Shown piece after piece: positions 37,942 to 47,411 of a DNA stretch of 64,000 bases (position 1 is the stretch's first letter; each line of letters begins with the position of its first letter). A program made the position numbers and the translations under genes. Source of the DNA: Fidelibacterota bacterium (GTDB lineage: Bacteria > Fidelibacterota > UBA8477 > JABMPR01); the NCBI GenBank assembly GCA_018650445.1, contig JABIFX010000084.1:1-64000 (forward strand), written 5' to 3'. A model generated the notes under the pieces. The model was given only the letters and a program-made list of their open reading frames with translations, searched no databases and had not been told where the DNA came from.

Positions 37942-38442
37942 TCATTTTTCCCTTTTAATTAAATGGGCATTGGCCTCGATAAATTGTTTTGCATCCATAC
38001 TGGCCGTGGTGTGTACCGGATCAGGTCCCTGGCGCATCATAATGATAAATTTGCCTACGGGATTGGAAGTTACTGCCTCAGCACCAAAAGTACTTCTCAC
38101 GCTATTATTGGTACCCCCTGACATGGAGGTATGGGTCTCAATAGTCAGGTCCGCCTCAGAGAACTCCTTATCAGGAACTTCTTCATAACTGGCATCTTCA
38201 ACAATCAGGAAATGTGACAATCCTTGCTCCAGTGTGAGTTCAGCGCAACGAAATGTCAAATATGTCCTGACCTCATCCAAACTATTGTATTGATTCCCTT
38301 CGAAGGTGACTTCAAAAGTATTCTCGTTTAATTGATTATCAGAATATCCCCCACTGGCATTCATGGGTCTGTAGGTCACAGCACAGCCCAACAACAAGAT
38401 TATCGTAGACAAGTTCACAATAATTTTCAGCACTGATTTCAT
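37942..38442 (-). CDS. CC0125/CC1285-like lipoprotein
   Basis: A 166-residue lipoprotein; the lipobox LLGC lies near residue 20 and is followed by a short YRPMN motif. The chosen ATG (five codons into a longer frame) has GGAGGG five nt upstream. The middle contains the R-C-A-E-L-T motif and an F-x-I-V-E segment typical of CC0125-type lipoproteins of unknown function. It lies 22 nt downstream of the SDR gene on the same strand. Confidence 0.72.
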   Translation of the reverse strand: MKSVLKIIVNLSTIILLLGCAVTYRPMNASGGYSDNQLNENTFEVTFEGNQYNSLDEVRTYLTFRCAELTLEQGLSHFLIVEDASYEEVPDKEFSEADLTIETHTSMSGGTNNSVRSTFGAEAVTSNPVGKFIIMMRQGPDPVHTTASMDAKQFIEANAHLIKREK

Positions 38443-38464
38443 GATTTCCCTCCACATATTTTAC

Positions 38465-39319
38465 TTACTTCTTATTCGCTTTTCTGACCTGTAATTCCAT
38501 AGCCTTCCATTCAGCTGGAGAAAGTACATCGAGAAAGTTGAATTCACCTGCTCCTTTTAGCCATTCTCCTCCATCGATAGTAATGACTTCACCGTTAATA
38601 TATTGTGATTGATCAGAAACCAGATAGGCAGCCAGATTGGCTAGCTCAATGTGTTCACCTACCCGCTTCAACGGAATTCGATCAATAAACTTTGCTTCCA
38701 GTCCGGGTGGTAGGAGTCGATCCCAGGCCCCTTCAGTGGGGAATGGACCAGGGGCGATGGCATTCATGGTGATCCCATACTTGGCCCACTCAACAGCCAG
38801 GCTTTTTGTCAGTGTTTGCACACCAGCCTTGGCAATGGCTGAGGGTACAACATATCCCGATCCCGTGGTGGCATAGGTGGTAACAATATTCAAGACCCTG
38901 GCAGACTGCCTGGACTTGATCCAGTGTTTTCCCAAAGCCAGGGTGGTATTATATGACCCCTTTAACACGATATCAGTGATGACATCGAAAGCCTTATGAC
39001 TCAATGCTTCGGTGGGACTTACAAAATTTCCAGCAGCGTTGTTCAGCAGAATATCAATTGACCCAAAGTGGTTTAGAGATTGTTCCAGAGCAATTTCCAC
39101 CGCCTTATAATCCCGGACATCAAGAGCCAGGGGGAGCACTTCACCTCCAGTGGCTTCAATCAACTCAGCAGCAGTCTCTTGAAGGGTATCCATTTTCCGG
39201 CTGGCAATCACAACTTTTGCCTGTAATTCCAGAAACCGTTGGGCCATAGAGCGACCTAAACCGGTACCACCTCCAGTCACGAAAATGATCTTGCCTTTGA
39301 GTAAATCTGATTGAAACAT
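38465..39319 (-). CDS. SDR-family oxidoreductase, 2,4-dienoyl-CoA reductase-like
   Basis: A 284-residue short-chain dehydrogenase: Rossmann motif TGGGTGLG (near 15-22), NNAAGN (near 92-97), and the C-terminal NAIAPGPFPTEGAWDRL block. The catalytic YxxxK is altered: the Lys in SAIAKAGV is kept but the residue four before it is Ser. This pattern, together with the PGPF/PTEG segment, is that of 2,4-dienoyl-CoA reductases (DECR), which also lack the Tyr. It probably reduces polyunsaturated enoyl-CoA in beta-oxidation. Confidence 0.85.
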   Translation of the reverse strand: MFQSDLLKGKIIFVTGGGTGLGRSMAQRFLELQAKVVIASRKMDTLQETAAELIEATGGEVLPLALDVRDYKAVEIALEQSLNHFGSIDILLNNAAGNFVSPTEALSHKAFDVITDIVLKGSYNTTLALGKHWIKSRQSARVLNIVTTYATTGSGYVVPSAIAKAGVQTLTKSLAVEWAKYGITMNAIAPGPFPTEGAWDRLLPPGLEAKFIDRIPLKRVGEHIELANLAAYLVSDQSQYINGEVITIDGGEWLKGAGEFNFLDVLSPAEWKAMELQVRKANKK

Positions 39320-39503
39320 GGATAGTTCTCCTTTGGCATAACCTGCCCATCTTGAAACATCAATGCAAGAATTTTTAGCAATTAAATGACATGTACTAAA
39401 TCAAAACTATATTGTTAAGCAATGAGAAGTAATTTATAACAGGAAAGATTGCGAAAATCTGCTACCGCATCATTCAGGATATCATGAAGTCAGGAGCCAT
39501 TTT

Positions 39504-41965
39504 ATGAAGAAGCTATTAGTCCATATATTAATTTTGGGATTATCCATTCACCCTATCCTCGCCGCAACTGGTCAAATAATAGAAGGTACAATTATTGATC
39601 GGGATACTCAGCAACCACTGCCTGGGGCCAATGTCATTCTAGACGGCACCAGTCTGGGAGCAGCAACCGACATGGATGGACATTATTACATTCATAATGT
39701 ACCTGCAGGAAGTTATTCGCTGCGAGTTCATATGATTGGTTACAAGGTCCAAGCCAGAGCAAACATTCATGCTTTATTGAACCGGGCAACGGTGGTCAAT
39801 ATTGCTCTAGAGCCAACCATTTTATCCGGCAGCGATGTTGTGGGGTTACAGCAGGCTATTTTGAGCGTGTCAAAGACGCTTCTACCAGCGTTCGCAGCGT
39901 AGATATTGAAGAAATTCGCTCTGACCCAGTAGGCTCGCATGACATTTTAAGCATGATGCAATCATTACCTTCAGTTGTTTCTGGAGCGGATCAAACCAAC
40001 GAGATCATCGTACGTGGTGGATCCCCTGGAGAAAACTTGTTTGTCATGGATTTTCTTGATATCCCCTACCCTGTCCACTATCCCCAACAGGGATCTGGTG
40101 GTGGACCTATTACCATGGTAAACACTGAGTTTATTGAAAAGATCGATTTTTTCGCTGGTGCCTTCCCGGCGCGGTACGGCGACAAACTTTCATCTGTTAT
40201 GGATGTGACTGTTCGAGAAGGGAATGCAAGTAGCCATGAATCAGCACTCAGTTTCAATATGGCAGGGTTTGGTGCAATCATCGAAGGACCCATCAGTGAG
40301 CAGAGCACCTATATCGCCTCAGTCAAGCGCTCATTCCTCGACCTGGTAATTCAGCAAAGCGGACTCATGGCTATTCCAAAATACTGGACTTTTCAAGGTA
40401 AAGTTACCTATAATCTTAGTCAAAAAGAAAAGCTATACCTTAATTATCTAGGTGGAATTGATGAGATTGAAATCGTGGGTGAAGATTCACCCCAGAATCG
40501 TGGAGCCGAAAATGTAGCCTATAAAAGTCAACAGCACACGCTTGGTTTAACCTACAAAAATCTGTTTTCACAAAAAGGGTATCTGCTTGCTTCACTTGGG
40601 CAAAACTATGTCATCATGGATATTGATGCCTATCGCGTCAGTGATGAGAATGAACACGACACCTTTTACAGGGGCATCAGTGTGGAGCAGGAAACTATTT
40701 TGAAAACTGACTTGGTGTACAAACTAAACAAAACTCTTGAAACAAGTTTTGGGGCTAAGCTTAAAATTGCACCCAACACCTGGGATTTTCTCGCATATAG
40801 CGATGAACTAATCCTCTATGGGTATGCCTCTGATTCGCTGCAAGACGCCTTACCTGTATCAGAAACAGTTTTTTATGAACACTTCTTTGGTGATACAAAC
40901 GCCGTCGTGCGTCCCTATGATACGCTGGCAACCTATGCTGGCTCAGATACACTCTATGAGGAAGTTTTTAATAGTTTTGGGATTCATGGCCAAATAAGAT
41001 ATCAACCATCTCATCGGATTGAGCTGACCCTGGGAGCTCGCTTTGAGTACAACGCTTTTCTGGAAGAATCCACTTTATCTCCCCGGCTAAATGCCAGTTA
41101 TCACCTCGCCCACAATGCCAAAGTCAATGTAGCTGGCGGTCGCTATTACCAGCCTCCATTCTATGCCATGCTCATTTTAGGAGATTCAGATGCTAAGGAT
41201 CTGGACTTTTATTATGCTGATCAAGTTTCGCTAGGATTTGAATACCTTCCCAGAGAAGATATCCGATTCACTGCTGAAGTTTACAGCAAAACCTTTGCAG
41301 ATATGCCCATGGAAGAGATAATTACCAATCCCAATACCGGCGCTGACAGTACAGGTGATTTTGTAAATGCCGGATCCGGTCGTTCACAGGGATTTGAGTT
41401 ATTTCTGCAGAAGAAATTTTCGAATAACTGGTATGGTACATTTAGCTATTCCCATTCTGTCTCTGAGGGAATCGATCCCCGCAAGGAAGAAACTGAATAT
41501 TACCCCTGGGATTATGACTATGGTGATGTTGTGAGTCTGATTGGTGGTTACAAAATCCGATACATGGATTATGATTGGTACAATAGGTATAAAACAACAA
41601 GCCTGGCGAAGGCGACCTCATGGTTGCCGCTGGCTCCTGCAGACGAATTCGAAATCAGCTTTCGGTTGCGCTATTCAGGGGGAAAACCCGTCACGCCCAA
41701 GACTTTCAATCATGCCGTTCGGAAATGGTATGTCTACTCAAACGAAAATTGGAATACTGAGCGTATGGACGAGTATTTAAGATTTGATATAATGATACTC
41801 CAGCGCTTCTATTTTGAAAAAATGAATCTGGTGGCATTTTGGGATATCATGAATGTATTCAACAAAGACAATCCCTGGGATTATGTCTATAATGAGGATG
41901 GTACGAAGGATATAGCCCTCCAATTTAAAACCTTCCCCATTGGTGGAATCACAATAGAATTTTAG
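39504..41965 (+). pseudogene. TonB-dependent receptor, interrupted by a frameshift
   Basis: The first frame (39504-39902) encodes a signal peptide, a carboxypeptidase-regulatory-like domain (about 25-110) and the start of the plug, then runs off into a short unrelated tail. The second frame (usable from about 39846) continues as AGYFERVKDASTSVRSVDI and on through the plug and a full barrel to an aromatic C-terminus (GGITIEF) at 41965. The join is at a run of four G at 39842-39845; one extra G (or two fewer) would restore a normal receptor of about 820 residues. It would import a siderophore, vitamin or glycan across the outer membrane if functional. The rest of the gene is undamaged, so this may be a sequencing error or slippage, not a decayed gene. 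Confidence 0.85.
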
Positions 41966-41988
41966 TCCATGTGAACTGTTCCGATCAT

Positions 41989-42062
41989 AAACCCTGCGAT
42001 GGTTTCCGTCTACGTTCTTCAGAAAACGCCTGACAAGTGAAACCTTCGCAGGGTTTATTTTT
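41989..42062 (+). terminator. Long imperfect inverted repeat / terminator after the TonB receptor
   Basis: Bases 41989-42006 pair with 42039-42056 with a single T-T mismatch (17 of 18 pairs), around a 32-nt loop, and the right arm runs into ATTTTTT. It may act as an intrinsic terminator. Its length and precise arms also fit a small mobile or dispersed repeat. Confidence 0.7.
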
Positions 42063-42102
42063 TAACTATTTTTGATAGATCAAAAATAATGTACAATATT
42101 TA

Positions 42103-42711
42103 TTGATTTCCCACGTCTATATAGATGAGATGCAAAGCAACAAATCACAAATAGCCGCAACACCACAGCAGAAAAACGCGCTTCGAATGAGTGCGGTTGT
42201 TCTGGAAGCCCGAGAATGGCTGCTTAATTCAGTCTCTGGGATGGTGCCACGCTATGAAGATGCCGAGGACATTGTCCAGGATGTCTTTCATCAGTTTACA
42301 GGTGCTTATGGTGAGCTACGCTCATTGGAAGCAACTTCAGCCTGGTTGTATCGAACTGCCAGGAACAAGGTGAGTGATTTTTATCGCAGACGTTCCAGAA
42401 CCATTGAGGGAAGTCACAACGCGGTTCAAGCTCGTGATGTTGAAGAAGGTCAGTTTTTAGAGAACTTGCTTCACGACACAGAACTGCATAGCGCTTCACT
42501 CCTAGAACAATCTCAGCTTCAGGAACAACTTGAGGCAGCTATTGAAGAACTACCCGAACTGCAGCGGGAAGTATTTATATGGCATGAAATTGAGGGTCTG
42601 AGTTTTAAAGAAATTGCTGAGCTCACTGGAGATTCACAAAATACGCTACTCTCCAGAAAGCGGTACGCTGTGTTGGCTTTGCGTAAAAAGTTGAATGATT
42701 TATATGTATAA
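42103..42711 (+). CDS. ECF-type sigma-70 family RNA polymerase sigma factor
   Basis: About 193-202 residues. Region 2 includes YEDAEDIVQDVFHQF and the TSAWLYRTARNKVSDFYRR block. Region 4 (about 145-195) has LPELQREVFIWHEIEGLSFKEIAELTG, a helix-turn-helix. The frame can start at TTG 42103 or, more likely, ATG 42130. It is followed by a small membrane protein and a Spy-like protein, an arrangement common for envelope-stress regulation. No anti-sigma domain of known type is adjacent. Confidence 0.9.
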   Translation: MISHVYIDEMQSNKSQIAATPQQKNALRMSAVVLEAREWLLNSVSGMVPRYEDAEDIVQDVFHQFTGAYGELRSLEATSAWLYRTARNKVSDFYRRRSRTIEGSHNAVQARDVEEGQFLENLLHDTELHSASLLEQSQLQEQLEAAIEELPELQREVFIWHEIEGLSFKEIAELTGDSQNTLLSRKRYAVLALRKKLNDLYV

Positions 42712-42728
42712 ATTGAAAGGAATATATC

Positions 42729-43061
42729 ATGTGTAAACCATCTATAGGTAAGATTATCGGTATAGCATTTTTTGTTATCGTTGCTATAACCGTATTCCCA
42801 GCAATTACTATGCTGCTCTGGAACTGGTTAGTTCCAACTCTATTCAGTGGTCCAGTAATAACATATTGGCAAGCCCTGGGACTCATCGTTCTCTCGAAGA
42901 TTTTATTTTCTAGTGGTCATGGTGGAAGTCGCCATAGCAAATATCAAGGTCAGCGCACCTGGAAATCTCACCTGAGAGAGAAAATTGAATTAAAACACAA
43001 TCAAGAAGTTCGTGCAGACGAAGCAGCACCTTCAGAATCTGCTGAATTGGAAAAGGAATAG
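42729..43061 (+). CDS. Small membrane protein between the ECF sigma factor and Spy-like genes
   Basis: A 110-residue protein with two hydrophobic helices (about 9-30 and 38-60) and a charged, His- and Lys-rich cytoplasmic tail rising to an acidic end. AAAGGA lies 6 nt before the ATG. No family name is known to me. Its position (18 nt after the sigma gene, 5 nt before the Spy-like gene) and membrane anchor suggest that it could tether or modulate the sigma factor, which is inference. Confidence 0.75.
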   Translation: MCKPSIGKIIGIAFFVIVAITVFPAITMLLWNWLVPTLFSGPVITYWQALGLIVLSKILFSSGHGGSRHSKYQGQRTWKSHLREKIELKHNQEVRADEAAPSESAELEKE

Positions 43062-43065
43062 AGAT

Positions 43066-43503
43066 ATGAAAAAAGTAAAACTGAATAAAAGAATGGGGCT
43101 GGGTATACTCATCTTAGCGCTCATCCTCGGTATAGCGGCCTGCGGCTCTCATCATGGTCCACATCACATGGATCAAGCAAAAATGCTGAAACGGATTACC
43201 AAGAAACTCGATCTGAGTGAAATGCAACAGGGTAAACTTCAGGTTGTCCTTGAGAATACTTCAAACTTCAAAGATGACATGCAGGCAAATCACGCCGGGT
43301 TAAGCAATTCACTGAATGAAAATCTCAGTACAGCTCAATTGGATGTGGATGCATTAAACATGCAATTCGATGAAATTGAAGGCAAGTTTAGCACGTTTCG
43401 CAAGGCCATGGTCTCAGATTATGCTGAATTTCATGCCAGTCTGGATGATGCACAGCGAGAAAAATTGGCTGCCAAATTTGAGAAGATGAGTAAACGACAT
43501 TAA
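43066..43503 (+). CDS. Spy/CpxP-like periplasmic protein
   Basis: A 145-residue exported protein with lipobox-like AACGS near residue 26, followed by a His-rich segment (SHHGPHHMD) and a long helical region with repeated L-D-x-x-x-x-x-K/E-L pattern, like CpxP/Spy chaperones and metal-sensing CnrX-type proteins. The ATG at 43066 is chosen because a longer frame overlaps the upstream gene. Likely role: folding help or metal sensing in the envelope as part of the sigma cassette. Confidence 0.78.
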   Translation: MKKVKLNKRMGLGILILALILGIAACGSHHGPHHMDQAKMLKRITKKLDLSEMQQGKLQVVLENTSNFKDDMQANHAGLSNSLNENLSTAQLDVDALNMQFDEIEGKFSTFRKAMVSDYAEFHASLDDAQREKLAAKFEKMSKRH

Positions 43504-43523
43504 TCTGTCAATCTAAATAGCTC

Positions 43524-43562
43524 AAAAAAAAGAGGCTGGAATATTTCCAGCCTCTTTTTTTA
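43524..43562. terminator. Bidirectional terminator
   Basis: AGAGGCTGGAA (43531-43541) pairs perfectly with TTCCAGCCTCT around a three-base loop (tat), flanked by a 7-8 base A run and a T run. It separates the convergent Spy-like and glucan phosphorylase genes. Confidence 0.95.
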
Positions 43563-43579
43563 TCCAATGTCCTACAGAC

Positions 43580-45226
43580 TTACTTGTAATATTCTTCTAA
43601 ATAATCCTGAACCATGCGGGAACCGGTAAATTGGACTCCGGTCTTGATAGATTCACGGATCATACTAAGCCATTTCGTCTGATCATCATAATAGGTTGGA
43701 ATGACCTGTTCTTCCAACAATCGATAGAGGTGGTCGGCATCTGCAGCATCATTGGCATTGTCTGCATCGCCAATGGCCCAGCCGTTCACACCATCATCGC
43801 AGGCTTCGGCCCACCAGCCATCCAGGACAGACAAATTTGGGACGCCATTAAGTGTGGCTTTCATCCCTGAAGTACCTGATGCTTCATTGGGACGAAGTGG
43901 CGTGTTTAGCCAGACATCTACACCAGCGGTGATCAAATTGCCCAACCACATGTTGTAGTTCTCCAGGAAAACAATCTTCACATCACCCAGCAACTCTTTG
44001 GCCTGGAGAACAATATCTTTGAGGATTTCTTTGCCATGATCATCACGAGGATGTGCTTTACCAGCAAATACGAACTGCACCTTATTGCCTTTTGCAAGAC
44101 GAATTAAACGCTCCTTGTCATGAAAAATGAGTCGAGCTCGCTTGTATTCTGCAGCACGACGTGCAAACCCAATAGTTAGGGTCTTATACGCCAATGCTCT
44201 CTGAGATTGTGAGTTGGCATAATCGAGGAGGAATTTCTTCTGACCGCGTTTTGCAAAAAGTAGCTCCTCATCAGGAACCGAATCAATTTCCAGAAGACGA
44301 GATGGGTCCTGACGCCACCCTGGTAAATTCCGATCAAAAACTTCTCTAAATATTTTACCAACCCAGAATCTATGGAATACTCCATTCGTGACATGGCCAA
44401 TTTTGAAATCGGGAAATTGTTCACGAGCAACTACACCGTGTAGATCCGAAACTCCATTGGCACTGCGACTGAAATAAAGTCCCAGCTCGGTCATATGTAC
44501 ACGGCTATTAAGGACCATGGAAGGTAATTTCAAGTTCGTTGGCAGAAGATCGCCAATCAGTCGCGTTACACGATCAACAGCAAAGTGATCATGACCGGCA
44601 GGGACGGGAGTATGTGTAGTAAAGTGGCAGCGTTTCCGTACTTCTTCTTCATCTCCATTGAATTCTTTGAGGAGTTCCAGAGTAAGAAACGAACAATGAC
44701 CTTCATTCATGTGGTAGGTCGAAAAATCTTTGTACCCAAGATTGCGCAGTGCTCGGATACCAGCAAATCCAAGTACAGCCTCCTGCAGGATTCGATGATC
44801 CTTACCACCAGCATAAAGTCTTAACGTGATACTTCGATCATCATGTGCATTCTCTTCAACATCAGTATCCAATAGGAGGATATCAATAGGAGTGCCGCCT
44901 ATTCCCAGAAAGGTATATTTCCAAACCTGTACATGGACTTCCCTGCCCCTGAGTGGGAGGGTAATTGTACCATCCAGTTTTTCCAGAAGCGGATCTGGCT
45001 CAAATCGAGGATAAATTTCCGTCTGATTACCATCTTCATCCATTCTTTGTTTGAAATAACCCTCTTTGTACATCAGGGTAACAGCAACCATGTTTACATC
45101 TAAATCTGCGGCGGCCTTAATATGGTCACCAGCTAATATTCCAAGTCCCCCACTATATGTGTGCAGACTTGGGGAAATCCCGATTTCTGCACTGAAATAA
45201 GCTACAGTGGCTTGAGTATTTGACAT
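43580..45226 (-). CDS. glgP: Alpha-glucan phosphorylase (short form)
   Basis: A 548-residue GT35 enzyme that releases glucose-1-phosphate from alpha-glucans. It begins directly at YFSAEIGISPSL and lacks the N-terminal extension of E. coli-type phosphorylases, as in the archaeal/thermophile group. The PLP lysine lies in the SGTSGMKATLNG motif (near residue 450), with GGLGILAGDH near 27 and HTPVPAGHD near 207. AAGAGGA precedes the ATG. It is last in the module, 13 nt after the GH57 gene. Confidence 0.95.
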   Translation of the reverse strand: MSNTQATVAYFSAEIGISPSLHTYSGGLGILAGDHIKAAADLDVNMVAVTLMYKEGYFKQRMDEDGNQTEIYPRFEPDPLLEKLDGTITLPLRGREVHVQVWKYTFLGIGGTPIDILLLDTDVEENAHDDRSITLRLYAGGKDHRILQEAVLGFAGIRALRNLGYKDFSTYHMNEGHCSFLTLELLKEFNGDEEEVRKRCHFTTHTPVPAGHDHFAVDRVTRLIGDLLPTNLKLPSMVLNSRVHMTELGLYFSRSANGVSDLHGVVAREQFPDFKIGHVTNGVFHRFWVGKIFREVFDRNLPGWRQDPSRLLEIDSVPDEELLFAKRGQKKFLLDYANSQSQRALAYKTLTIGFARRAAEYKRARLIFHDKERLIRLAKGNKVQFVFAGKAHPRDDHGKEILKDIVLQAKELLGDVKIVFLENYNMWLGNLITAGVDVWLNTPLRPNEASGTSGMKATLNGVPNLSVLDGWWAEACDDGVNGWAIGDADNANDAADADHLYRLLEEQVIPTYYDDQTKWLSMIRESIKTGVQFTGSRMVQDYLEEYYK

Positions 45227-45239
45227 TTATTCCTCTTGG

Positions 45240-47309
45240 TTATTTAATTTTATTTATACTCAGGAGGAGCTCCAGTTCAAGAGATTCTCCTGGGGTAAGG
45301 TTTAATTTCCAATGTGGTAATAGTGCTGAAGCCTGATAGACTCGTTCAAATCCTGCTTCTGACATGGAGATAGTTTCAATGGGAGAACGCCATAATTGAC
45401 ATTTCTTTGAAAAATTCATATTAATTTTGAAATTATCCCACTCATTAAAGAGGGCTACGGTTTGTACTGCAGGCTCATCACCATGAGTGTTCAAAGCACC
45501 AACATTATTGTTATTCACCAGGTAGTACCGATCAGGACTGTTTCCTCCCAGAAGCCCGAAATTCAATTCAAGGCCATAGAGCTGGCCAATGGTGGTCTCG
45601 CCCGTGTTAGTAATATCAATTTTTACTGATAATTCGTTGTGATGCAACTCTACTTTTTTTTCAATTTGAATTTGGGACTGACCAACCTGTCCCATGGCCT
45701 TGATCTGCACACCAGCTTCATGTTGCTGGACTTCACTTGACAGGACCGACAAATTTTCCTGCAAATTTCCTCGATAATGCAAATCTTGAGATTGATTGAT
45801 ATCAAAAATGTGGTCAATGAGCCCATGACGTCTATAGCCATCTACAAATAATTTATCCTGAAGACCTTCTTCTTTTGTCAGAACAATATCATGGATTGAT
45901 CCACCGGCGTTCGAATCATTGCTCGCACTCGCCAACTTCTCATGATAATGTTCCGAATAGCGCTGTACGTAGTTTGTCACATTGAAATAAGAAGGAAGCC
46001 AGTCAATCTCACGGATATGCCCAGTATCGGCTGCAATAAAAAGTTGAACACTGTCAGAGCGCAGGCGGTATTCTTTGACCCCATCACTATCAATATCAAC
46101 CAAACCAGGTAAACTTCCCCCAGAAGCAAGAAACTTTTCTTCAGCTTTGAGTAAATGTTCAAAGATGGCATGACGAAGATGTGGAAGATATAGTCCTCCA
46201 AAGACACCGTGCCAGTATGCACAATTGCATTGTGCCCGATAAAGATCATCTCTCAGGTCTGATGGAATACCCCCCTTACTCTCCAATTGGCTCAGGTTTA
46301 GGGAAAGGAATTGAACGCGCTTCTGCATCCAGTTTGACTCAGGGTATTTGGTGAAATAATTGCGCCACATACCGCCCTTGATAAAGGGGCGACTTTCATC
46401 ACCTTTGCCTTGGTGTTCAAGATCACGCACAAAATGATCCATCTGGCGGCCCAGATCGGTGGGCAACGTCCACTGGGACATCTCGAAATATGAGGATGTG
46501 GGTATGTAAACCAGGTCACGAGGAAGGTGATTTGAGTGATACTGTTTAAACGTTGTTGTGGTGAGCCAATCAGAATTTTCGCCTATCAGTGTAAAAAATC
46601 TTTCTAGCCATTTCTGGCTGTAAACGGTATTCCAGGTACCAGGCCAGATCCCAAATTTCTCCCCATCATCTGCCATAACTATCAGGCTATCACCGTTTTC
46701 AGTAGTGTAGCTTCTCAAGATATCAATAGCGACCTGAGGGTCTTCAAAAGGCATGGCGTAGCGCATTTTCTGATTGATTGGAAAGACGCTAAGGACTTTG
46801 CCCTCCTGCTCGGTGTAGAAATATCCATTCAAATTTTTAGACGCGGGGCCCGTGGTCAGAAAATGGTAGTCATCTACTACCATGTATTCAATATCGGCCC
46901 CATTTAAACTCCGGACCAGGTGTGGTTCCCACACGCGTTCTGTGAGCCAGTTACCTTTTATTTCATAGTCCATTCGCTGTAGAGCCCAGTCGTTCATTTT
47001 CTTGATTTGACCGACCTGATCCGCTTCAGGAATCATTGCCAGGATGGGTTCATAAAAACCACTACCCAGGACTTCAATATTGCCTCGACATACCAGCCTT
47101 TTGAATAGTTCCAAAACTTCCAGGCGATGCCCTTCAAGCCATTCAATGAGAGATCCACTGAAGTGAAAGGCCATGCTGATTTCTGGAAACTTTTCTAGTG
47201 TTTGTAGAAATGGCAAGTAGGAACGATCACAGGCATCATGAAAGACCTTATCAAAATTTCCTACGGGTTGGTGGTTATGAATTCCAAAAATAAATTGGAC
47301 TTTTTTCAT
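45240..47309 (-). CDS. GH57 4-alpha-glucanotransferase
   Basis: A 689-residue enzyme of family GH57. Motif HNHQP is at 11-15. The nucleophile Glu124 sits in LTERVWEPH and the acid/base Asp214 in ADDGEKFG, at almost the same positions as Glu123 and Asp214 of the Thermococcus litoralis 4-alpha-glucanotransferase. The C-terminal half contains the DUF1925/DUF1926-type beta domains of that enzyme. It disproportionates maltodextrins; paired with the phosphorylase it would mobilise stored glucan. Confidence 0.93.
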   Translation of the reverse strand: MKKVQFIFGIHNHQPVGNFDKVFHDACDRSYLPFLQTLEKFPEISMAFHFSGSLIEWLEGHRLEVLELFKRLVCRGNIEVLGSGFYEPILAMIPEADQVGQIKKMNDWALQRMDYEIKGNWLTERVWEPHLVRSLNGADIEYMVVDDYHFLTTGPASKNLNGYFYTEQEGKVLSVFPINQKMRYAMPFEDPQVAIDILRSYTTENGDSLIVMADDGEKFGIWPGTWNTVYSQKWLERFFTLIGENSDWLTTTTFKQYHSNHLPRDLVYIPTSSYFEMSQWTLPTDLGRQMDHFVRDLEHQGKGDESRPFIKGGMWRNYFTKYPESNWMQKRVQFLSLNLSQLESKGGIPSDLRDDLYRAQCNCAYWHGVFGGLYLPHLRHAIFEHLLKAEEKFLASGGSLPGLVDIDSDGVKEYRLRSDSVQLFIAADTGHIREIDWLPSYFNVTNYVQRYSEHYHEKLASASNDSNAGGSIHDIVLTKEEGLQDKLFVDGYRRHGLIDHIFDINQSQDLHYRGNLQENLSVLSSEVQQHEAGVQIKAMGQVGQSQIQIEKKVELHHNELSVKIDITNTGETTIGQLYGLELNFGLLGGNSPDRYYLVNNNNVGALNTHGDEPAVQTVALFNEWDNFKINMNFSKKCQLWRSPIETISMSEAGFERVYQASALLPHWKLNLTPGESLELELLLSINKIK

Positions 47310-47362
47310 TCTTTACAATTCTCAGCTAGAACAGATGGAGATATTACTTTTTTAAGACAACA

Positions 47363-47388
47363 GAGCCGGTCGTACTAACGACCGGCTC
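47363..47388 (-). terminator. Strong hairpin after gap
   Basis: A perfect 11-bp stem (47363-47373 with 47378-47388) has a four-base loop (acta) and lies 24 nt beyond the gap stop. Downstream on the minus strand is TGTTGTCTT, so T-richness is moderate. It could lower, not abolish, transcription into the GH57 gene. Confidence 0.7.
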
Positions 47389-47411
47389 CAGTTATCCTAA
47401 AAGGATATTAC

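Noticed and set aside
38465..39319. SDR enzyme as catalytically dead because YxxxK is missing
   Set aside because: The 2,4-dienoyl-CoA reductase branch of SDR enzymes normally lacks this tyrosine, so its absence does not show loss of function.
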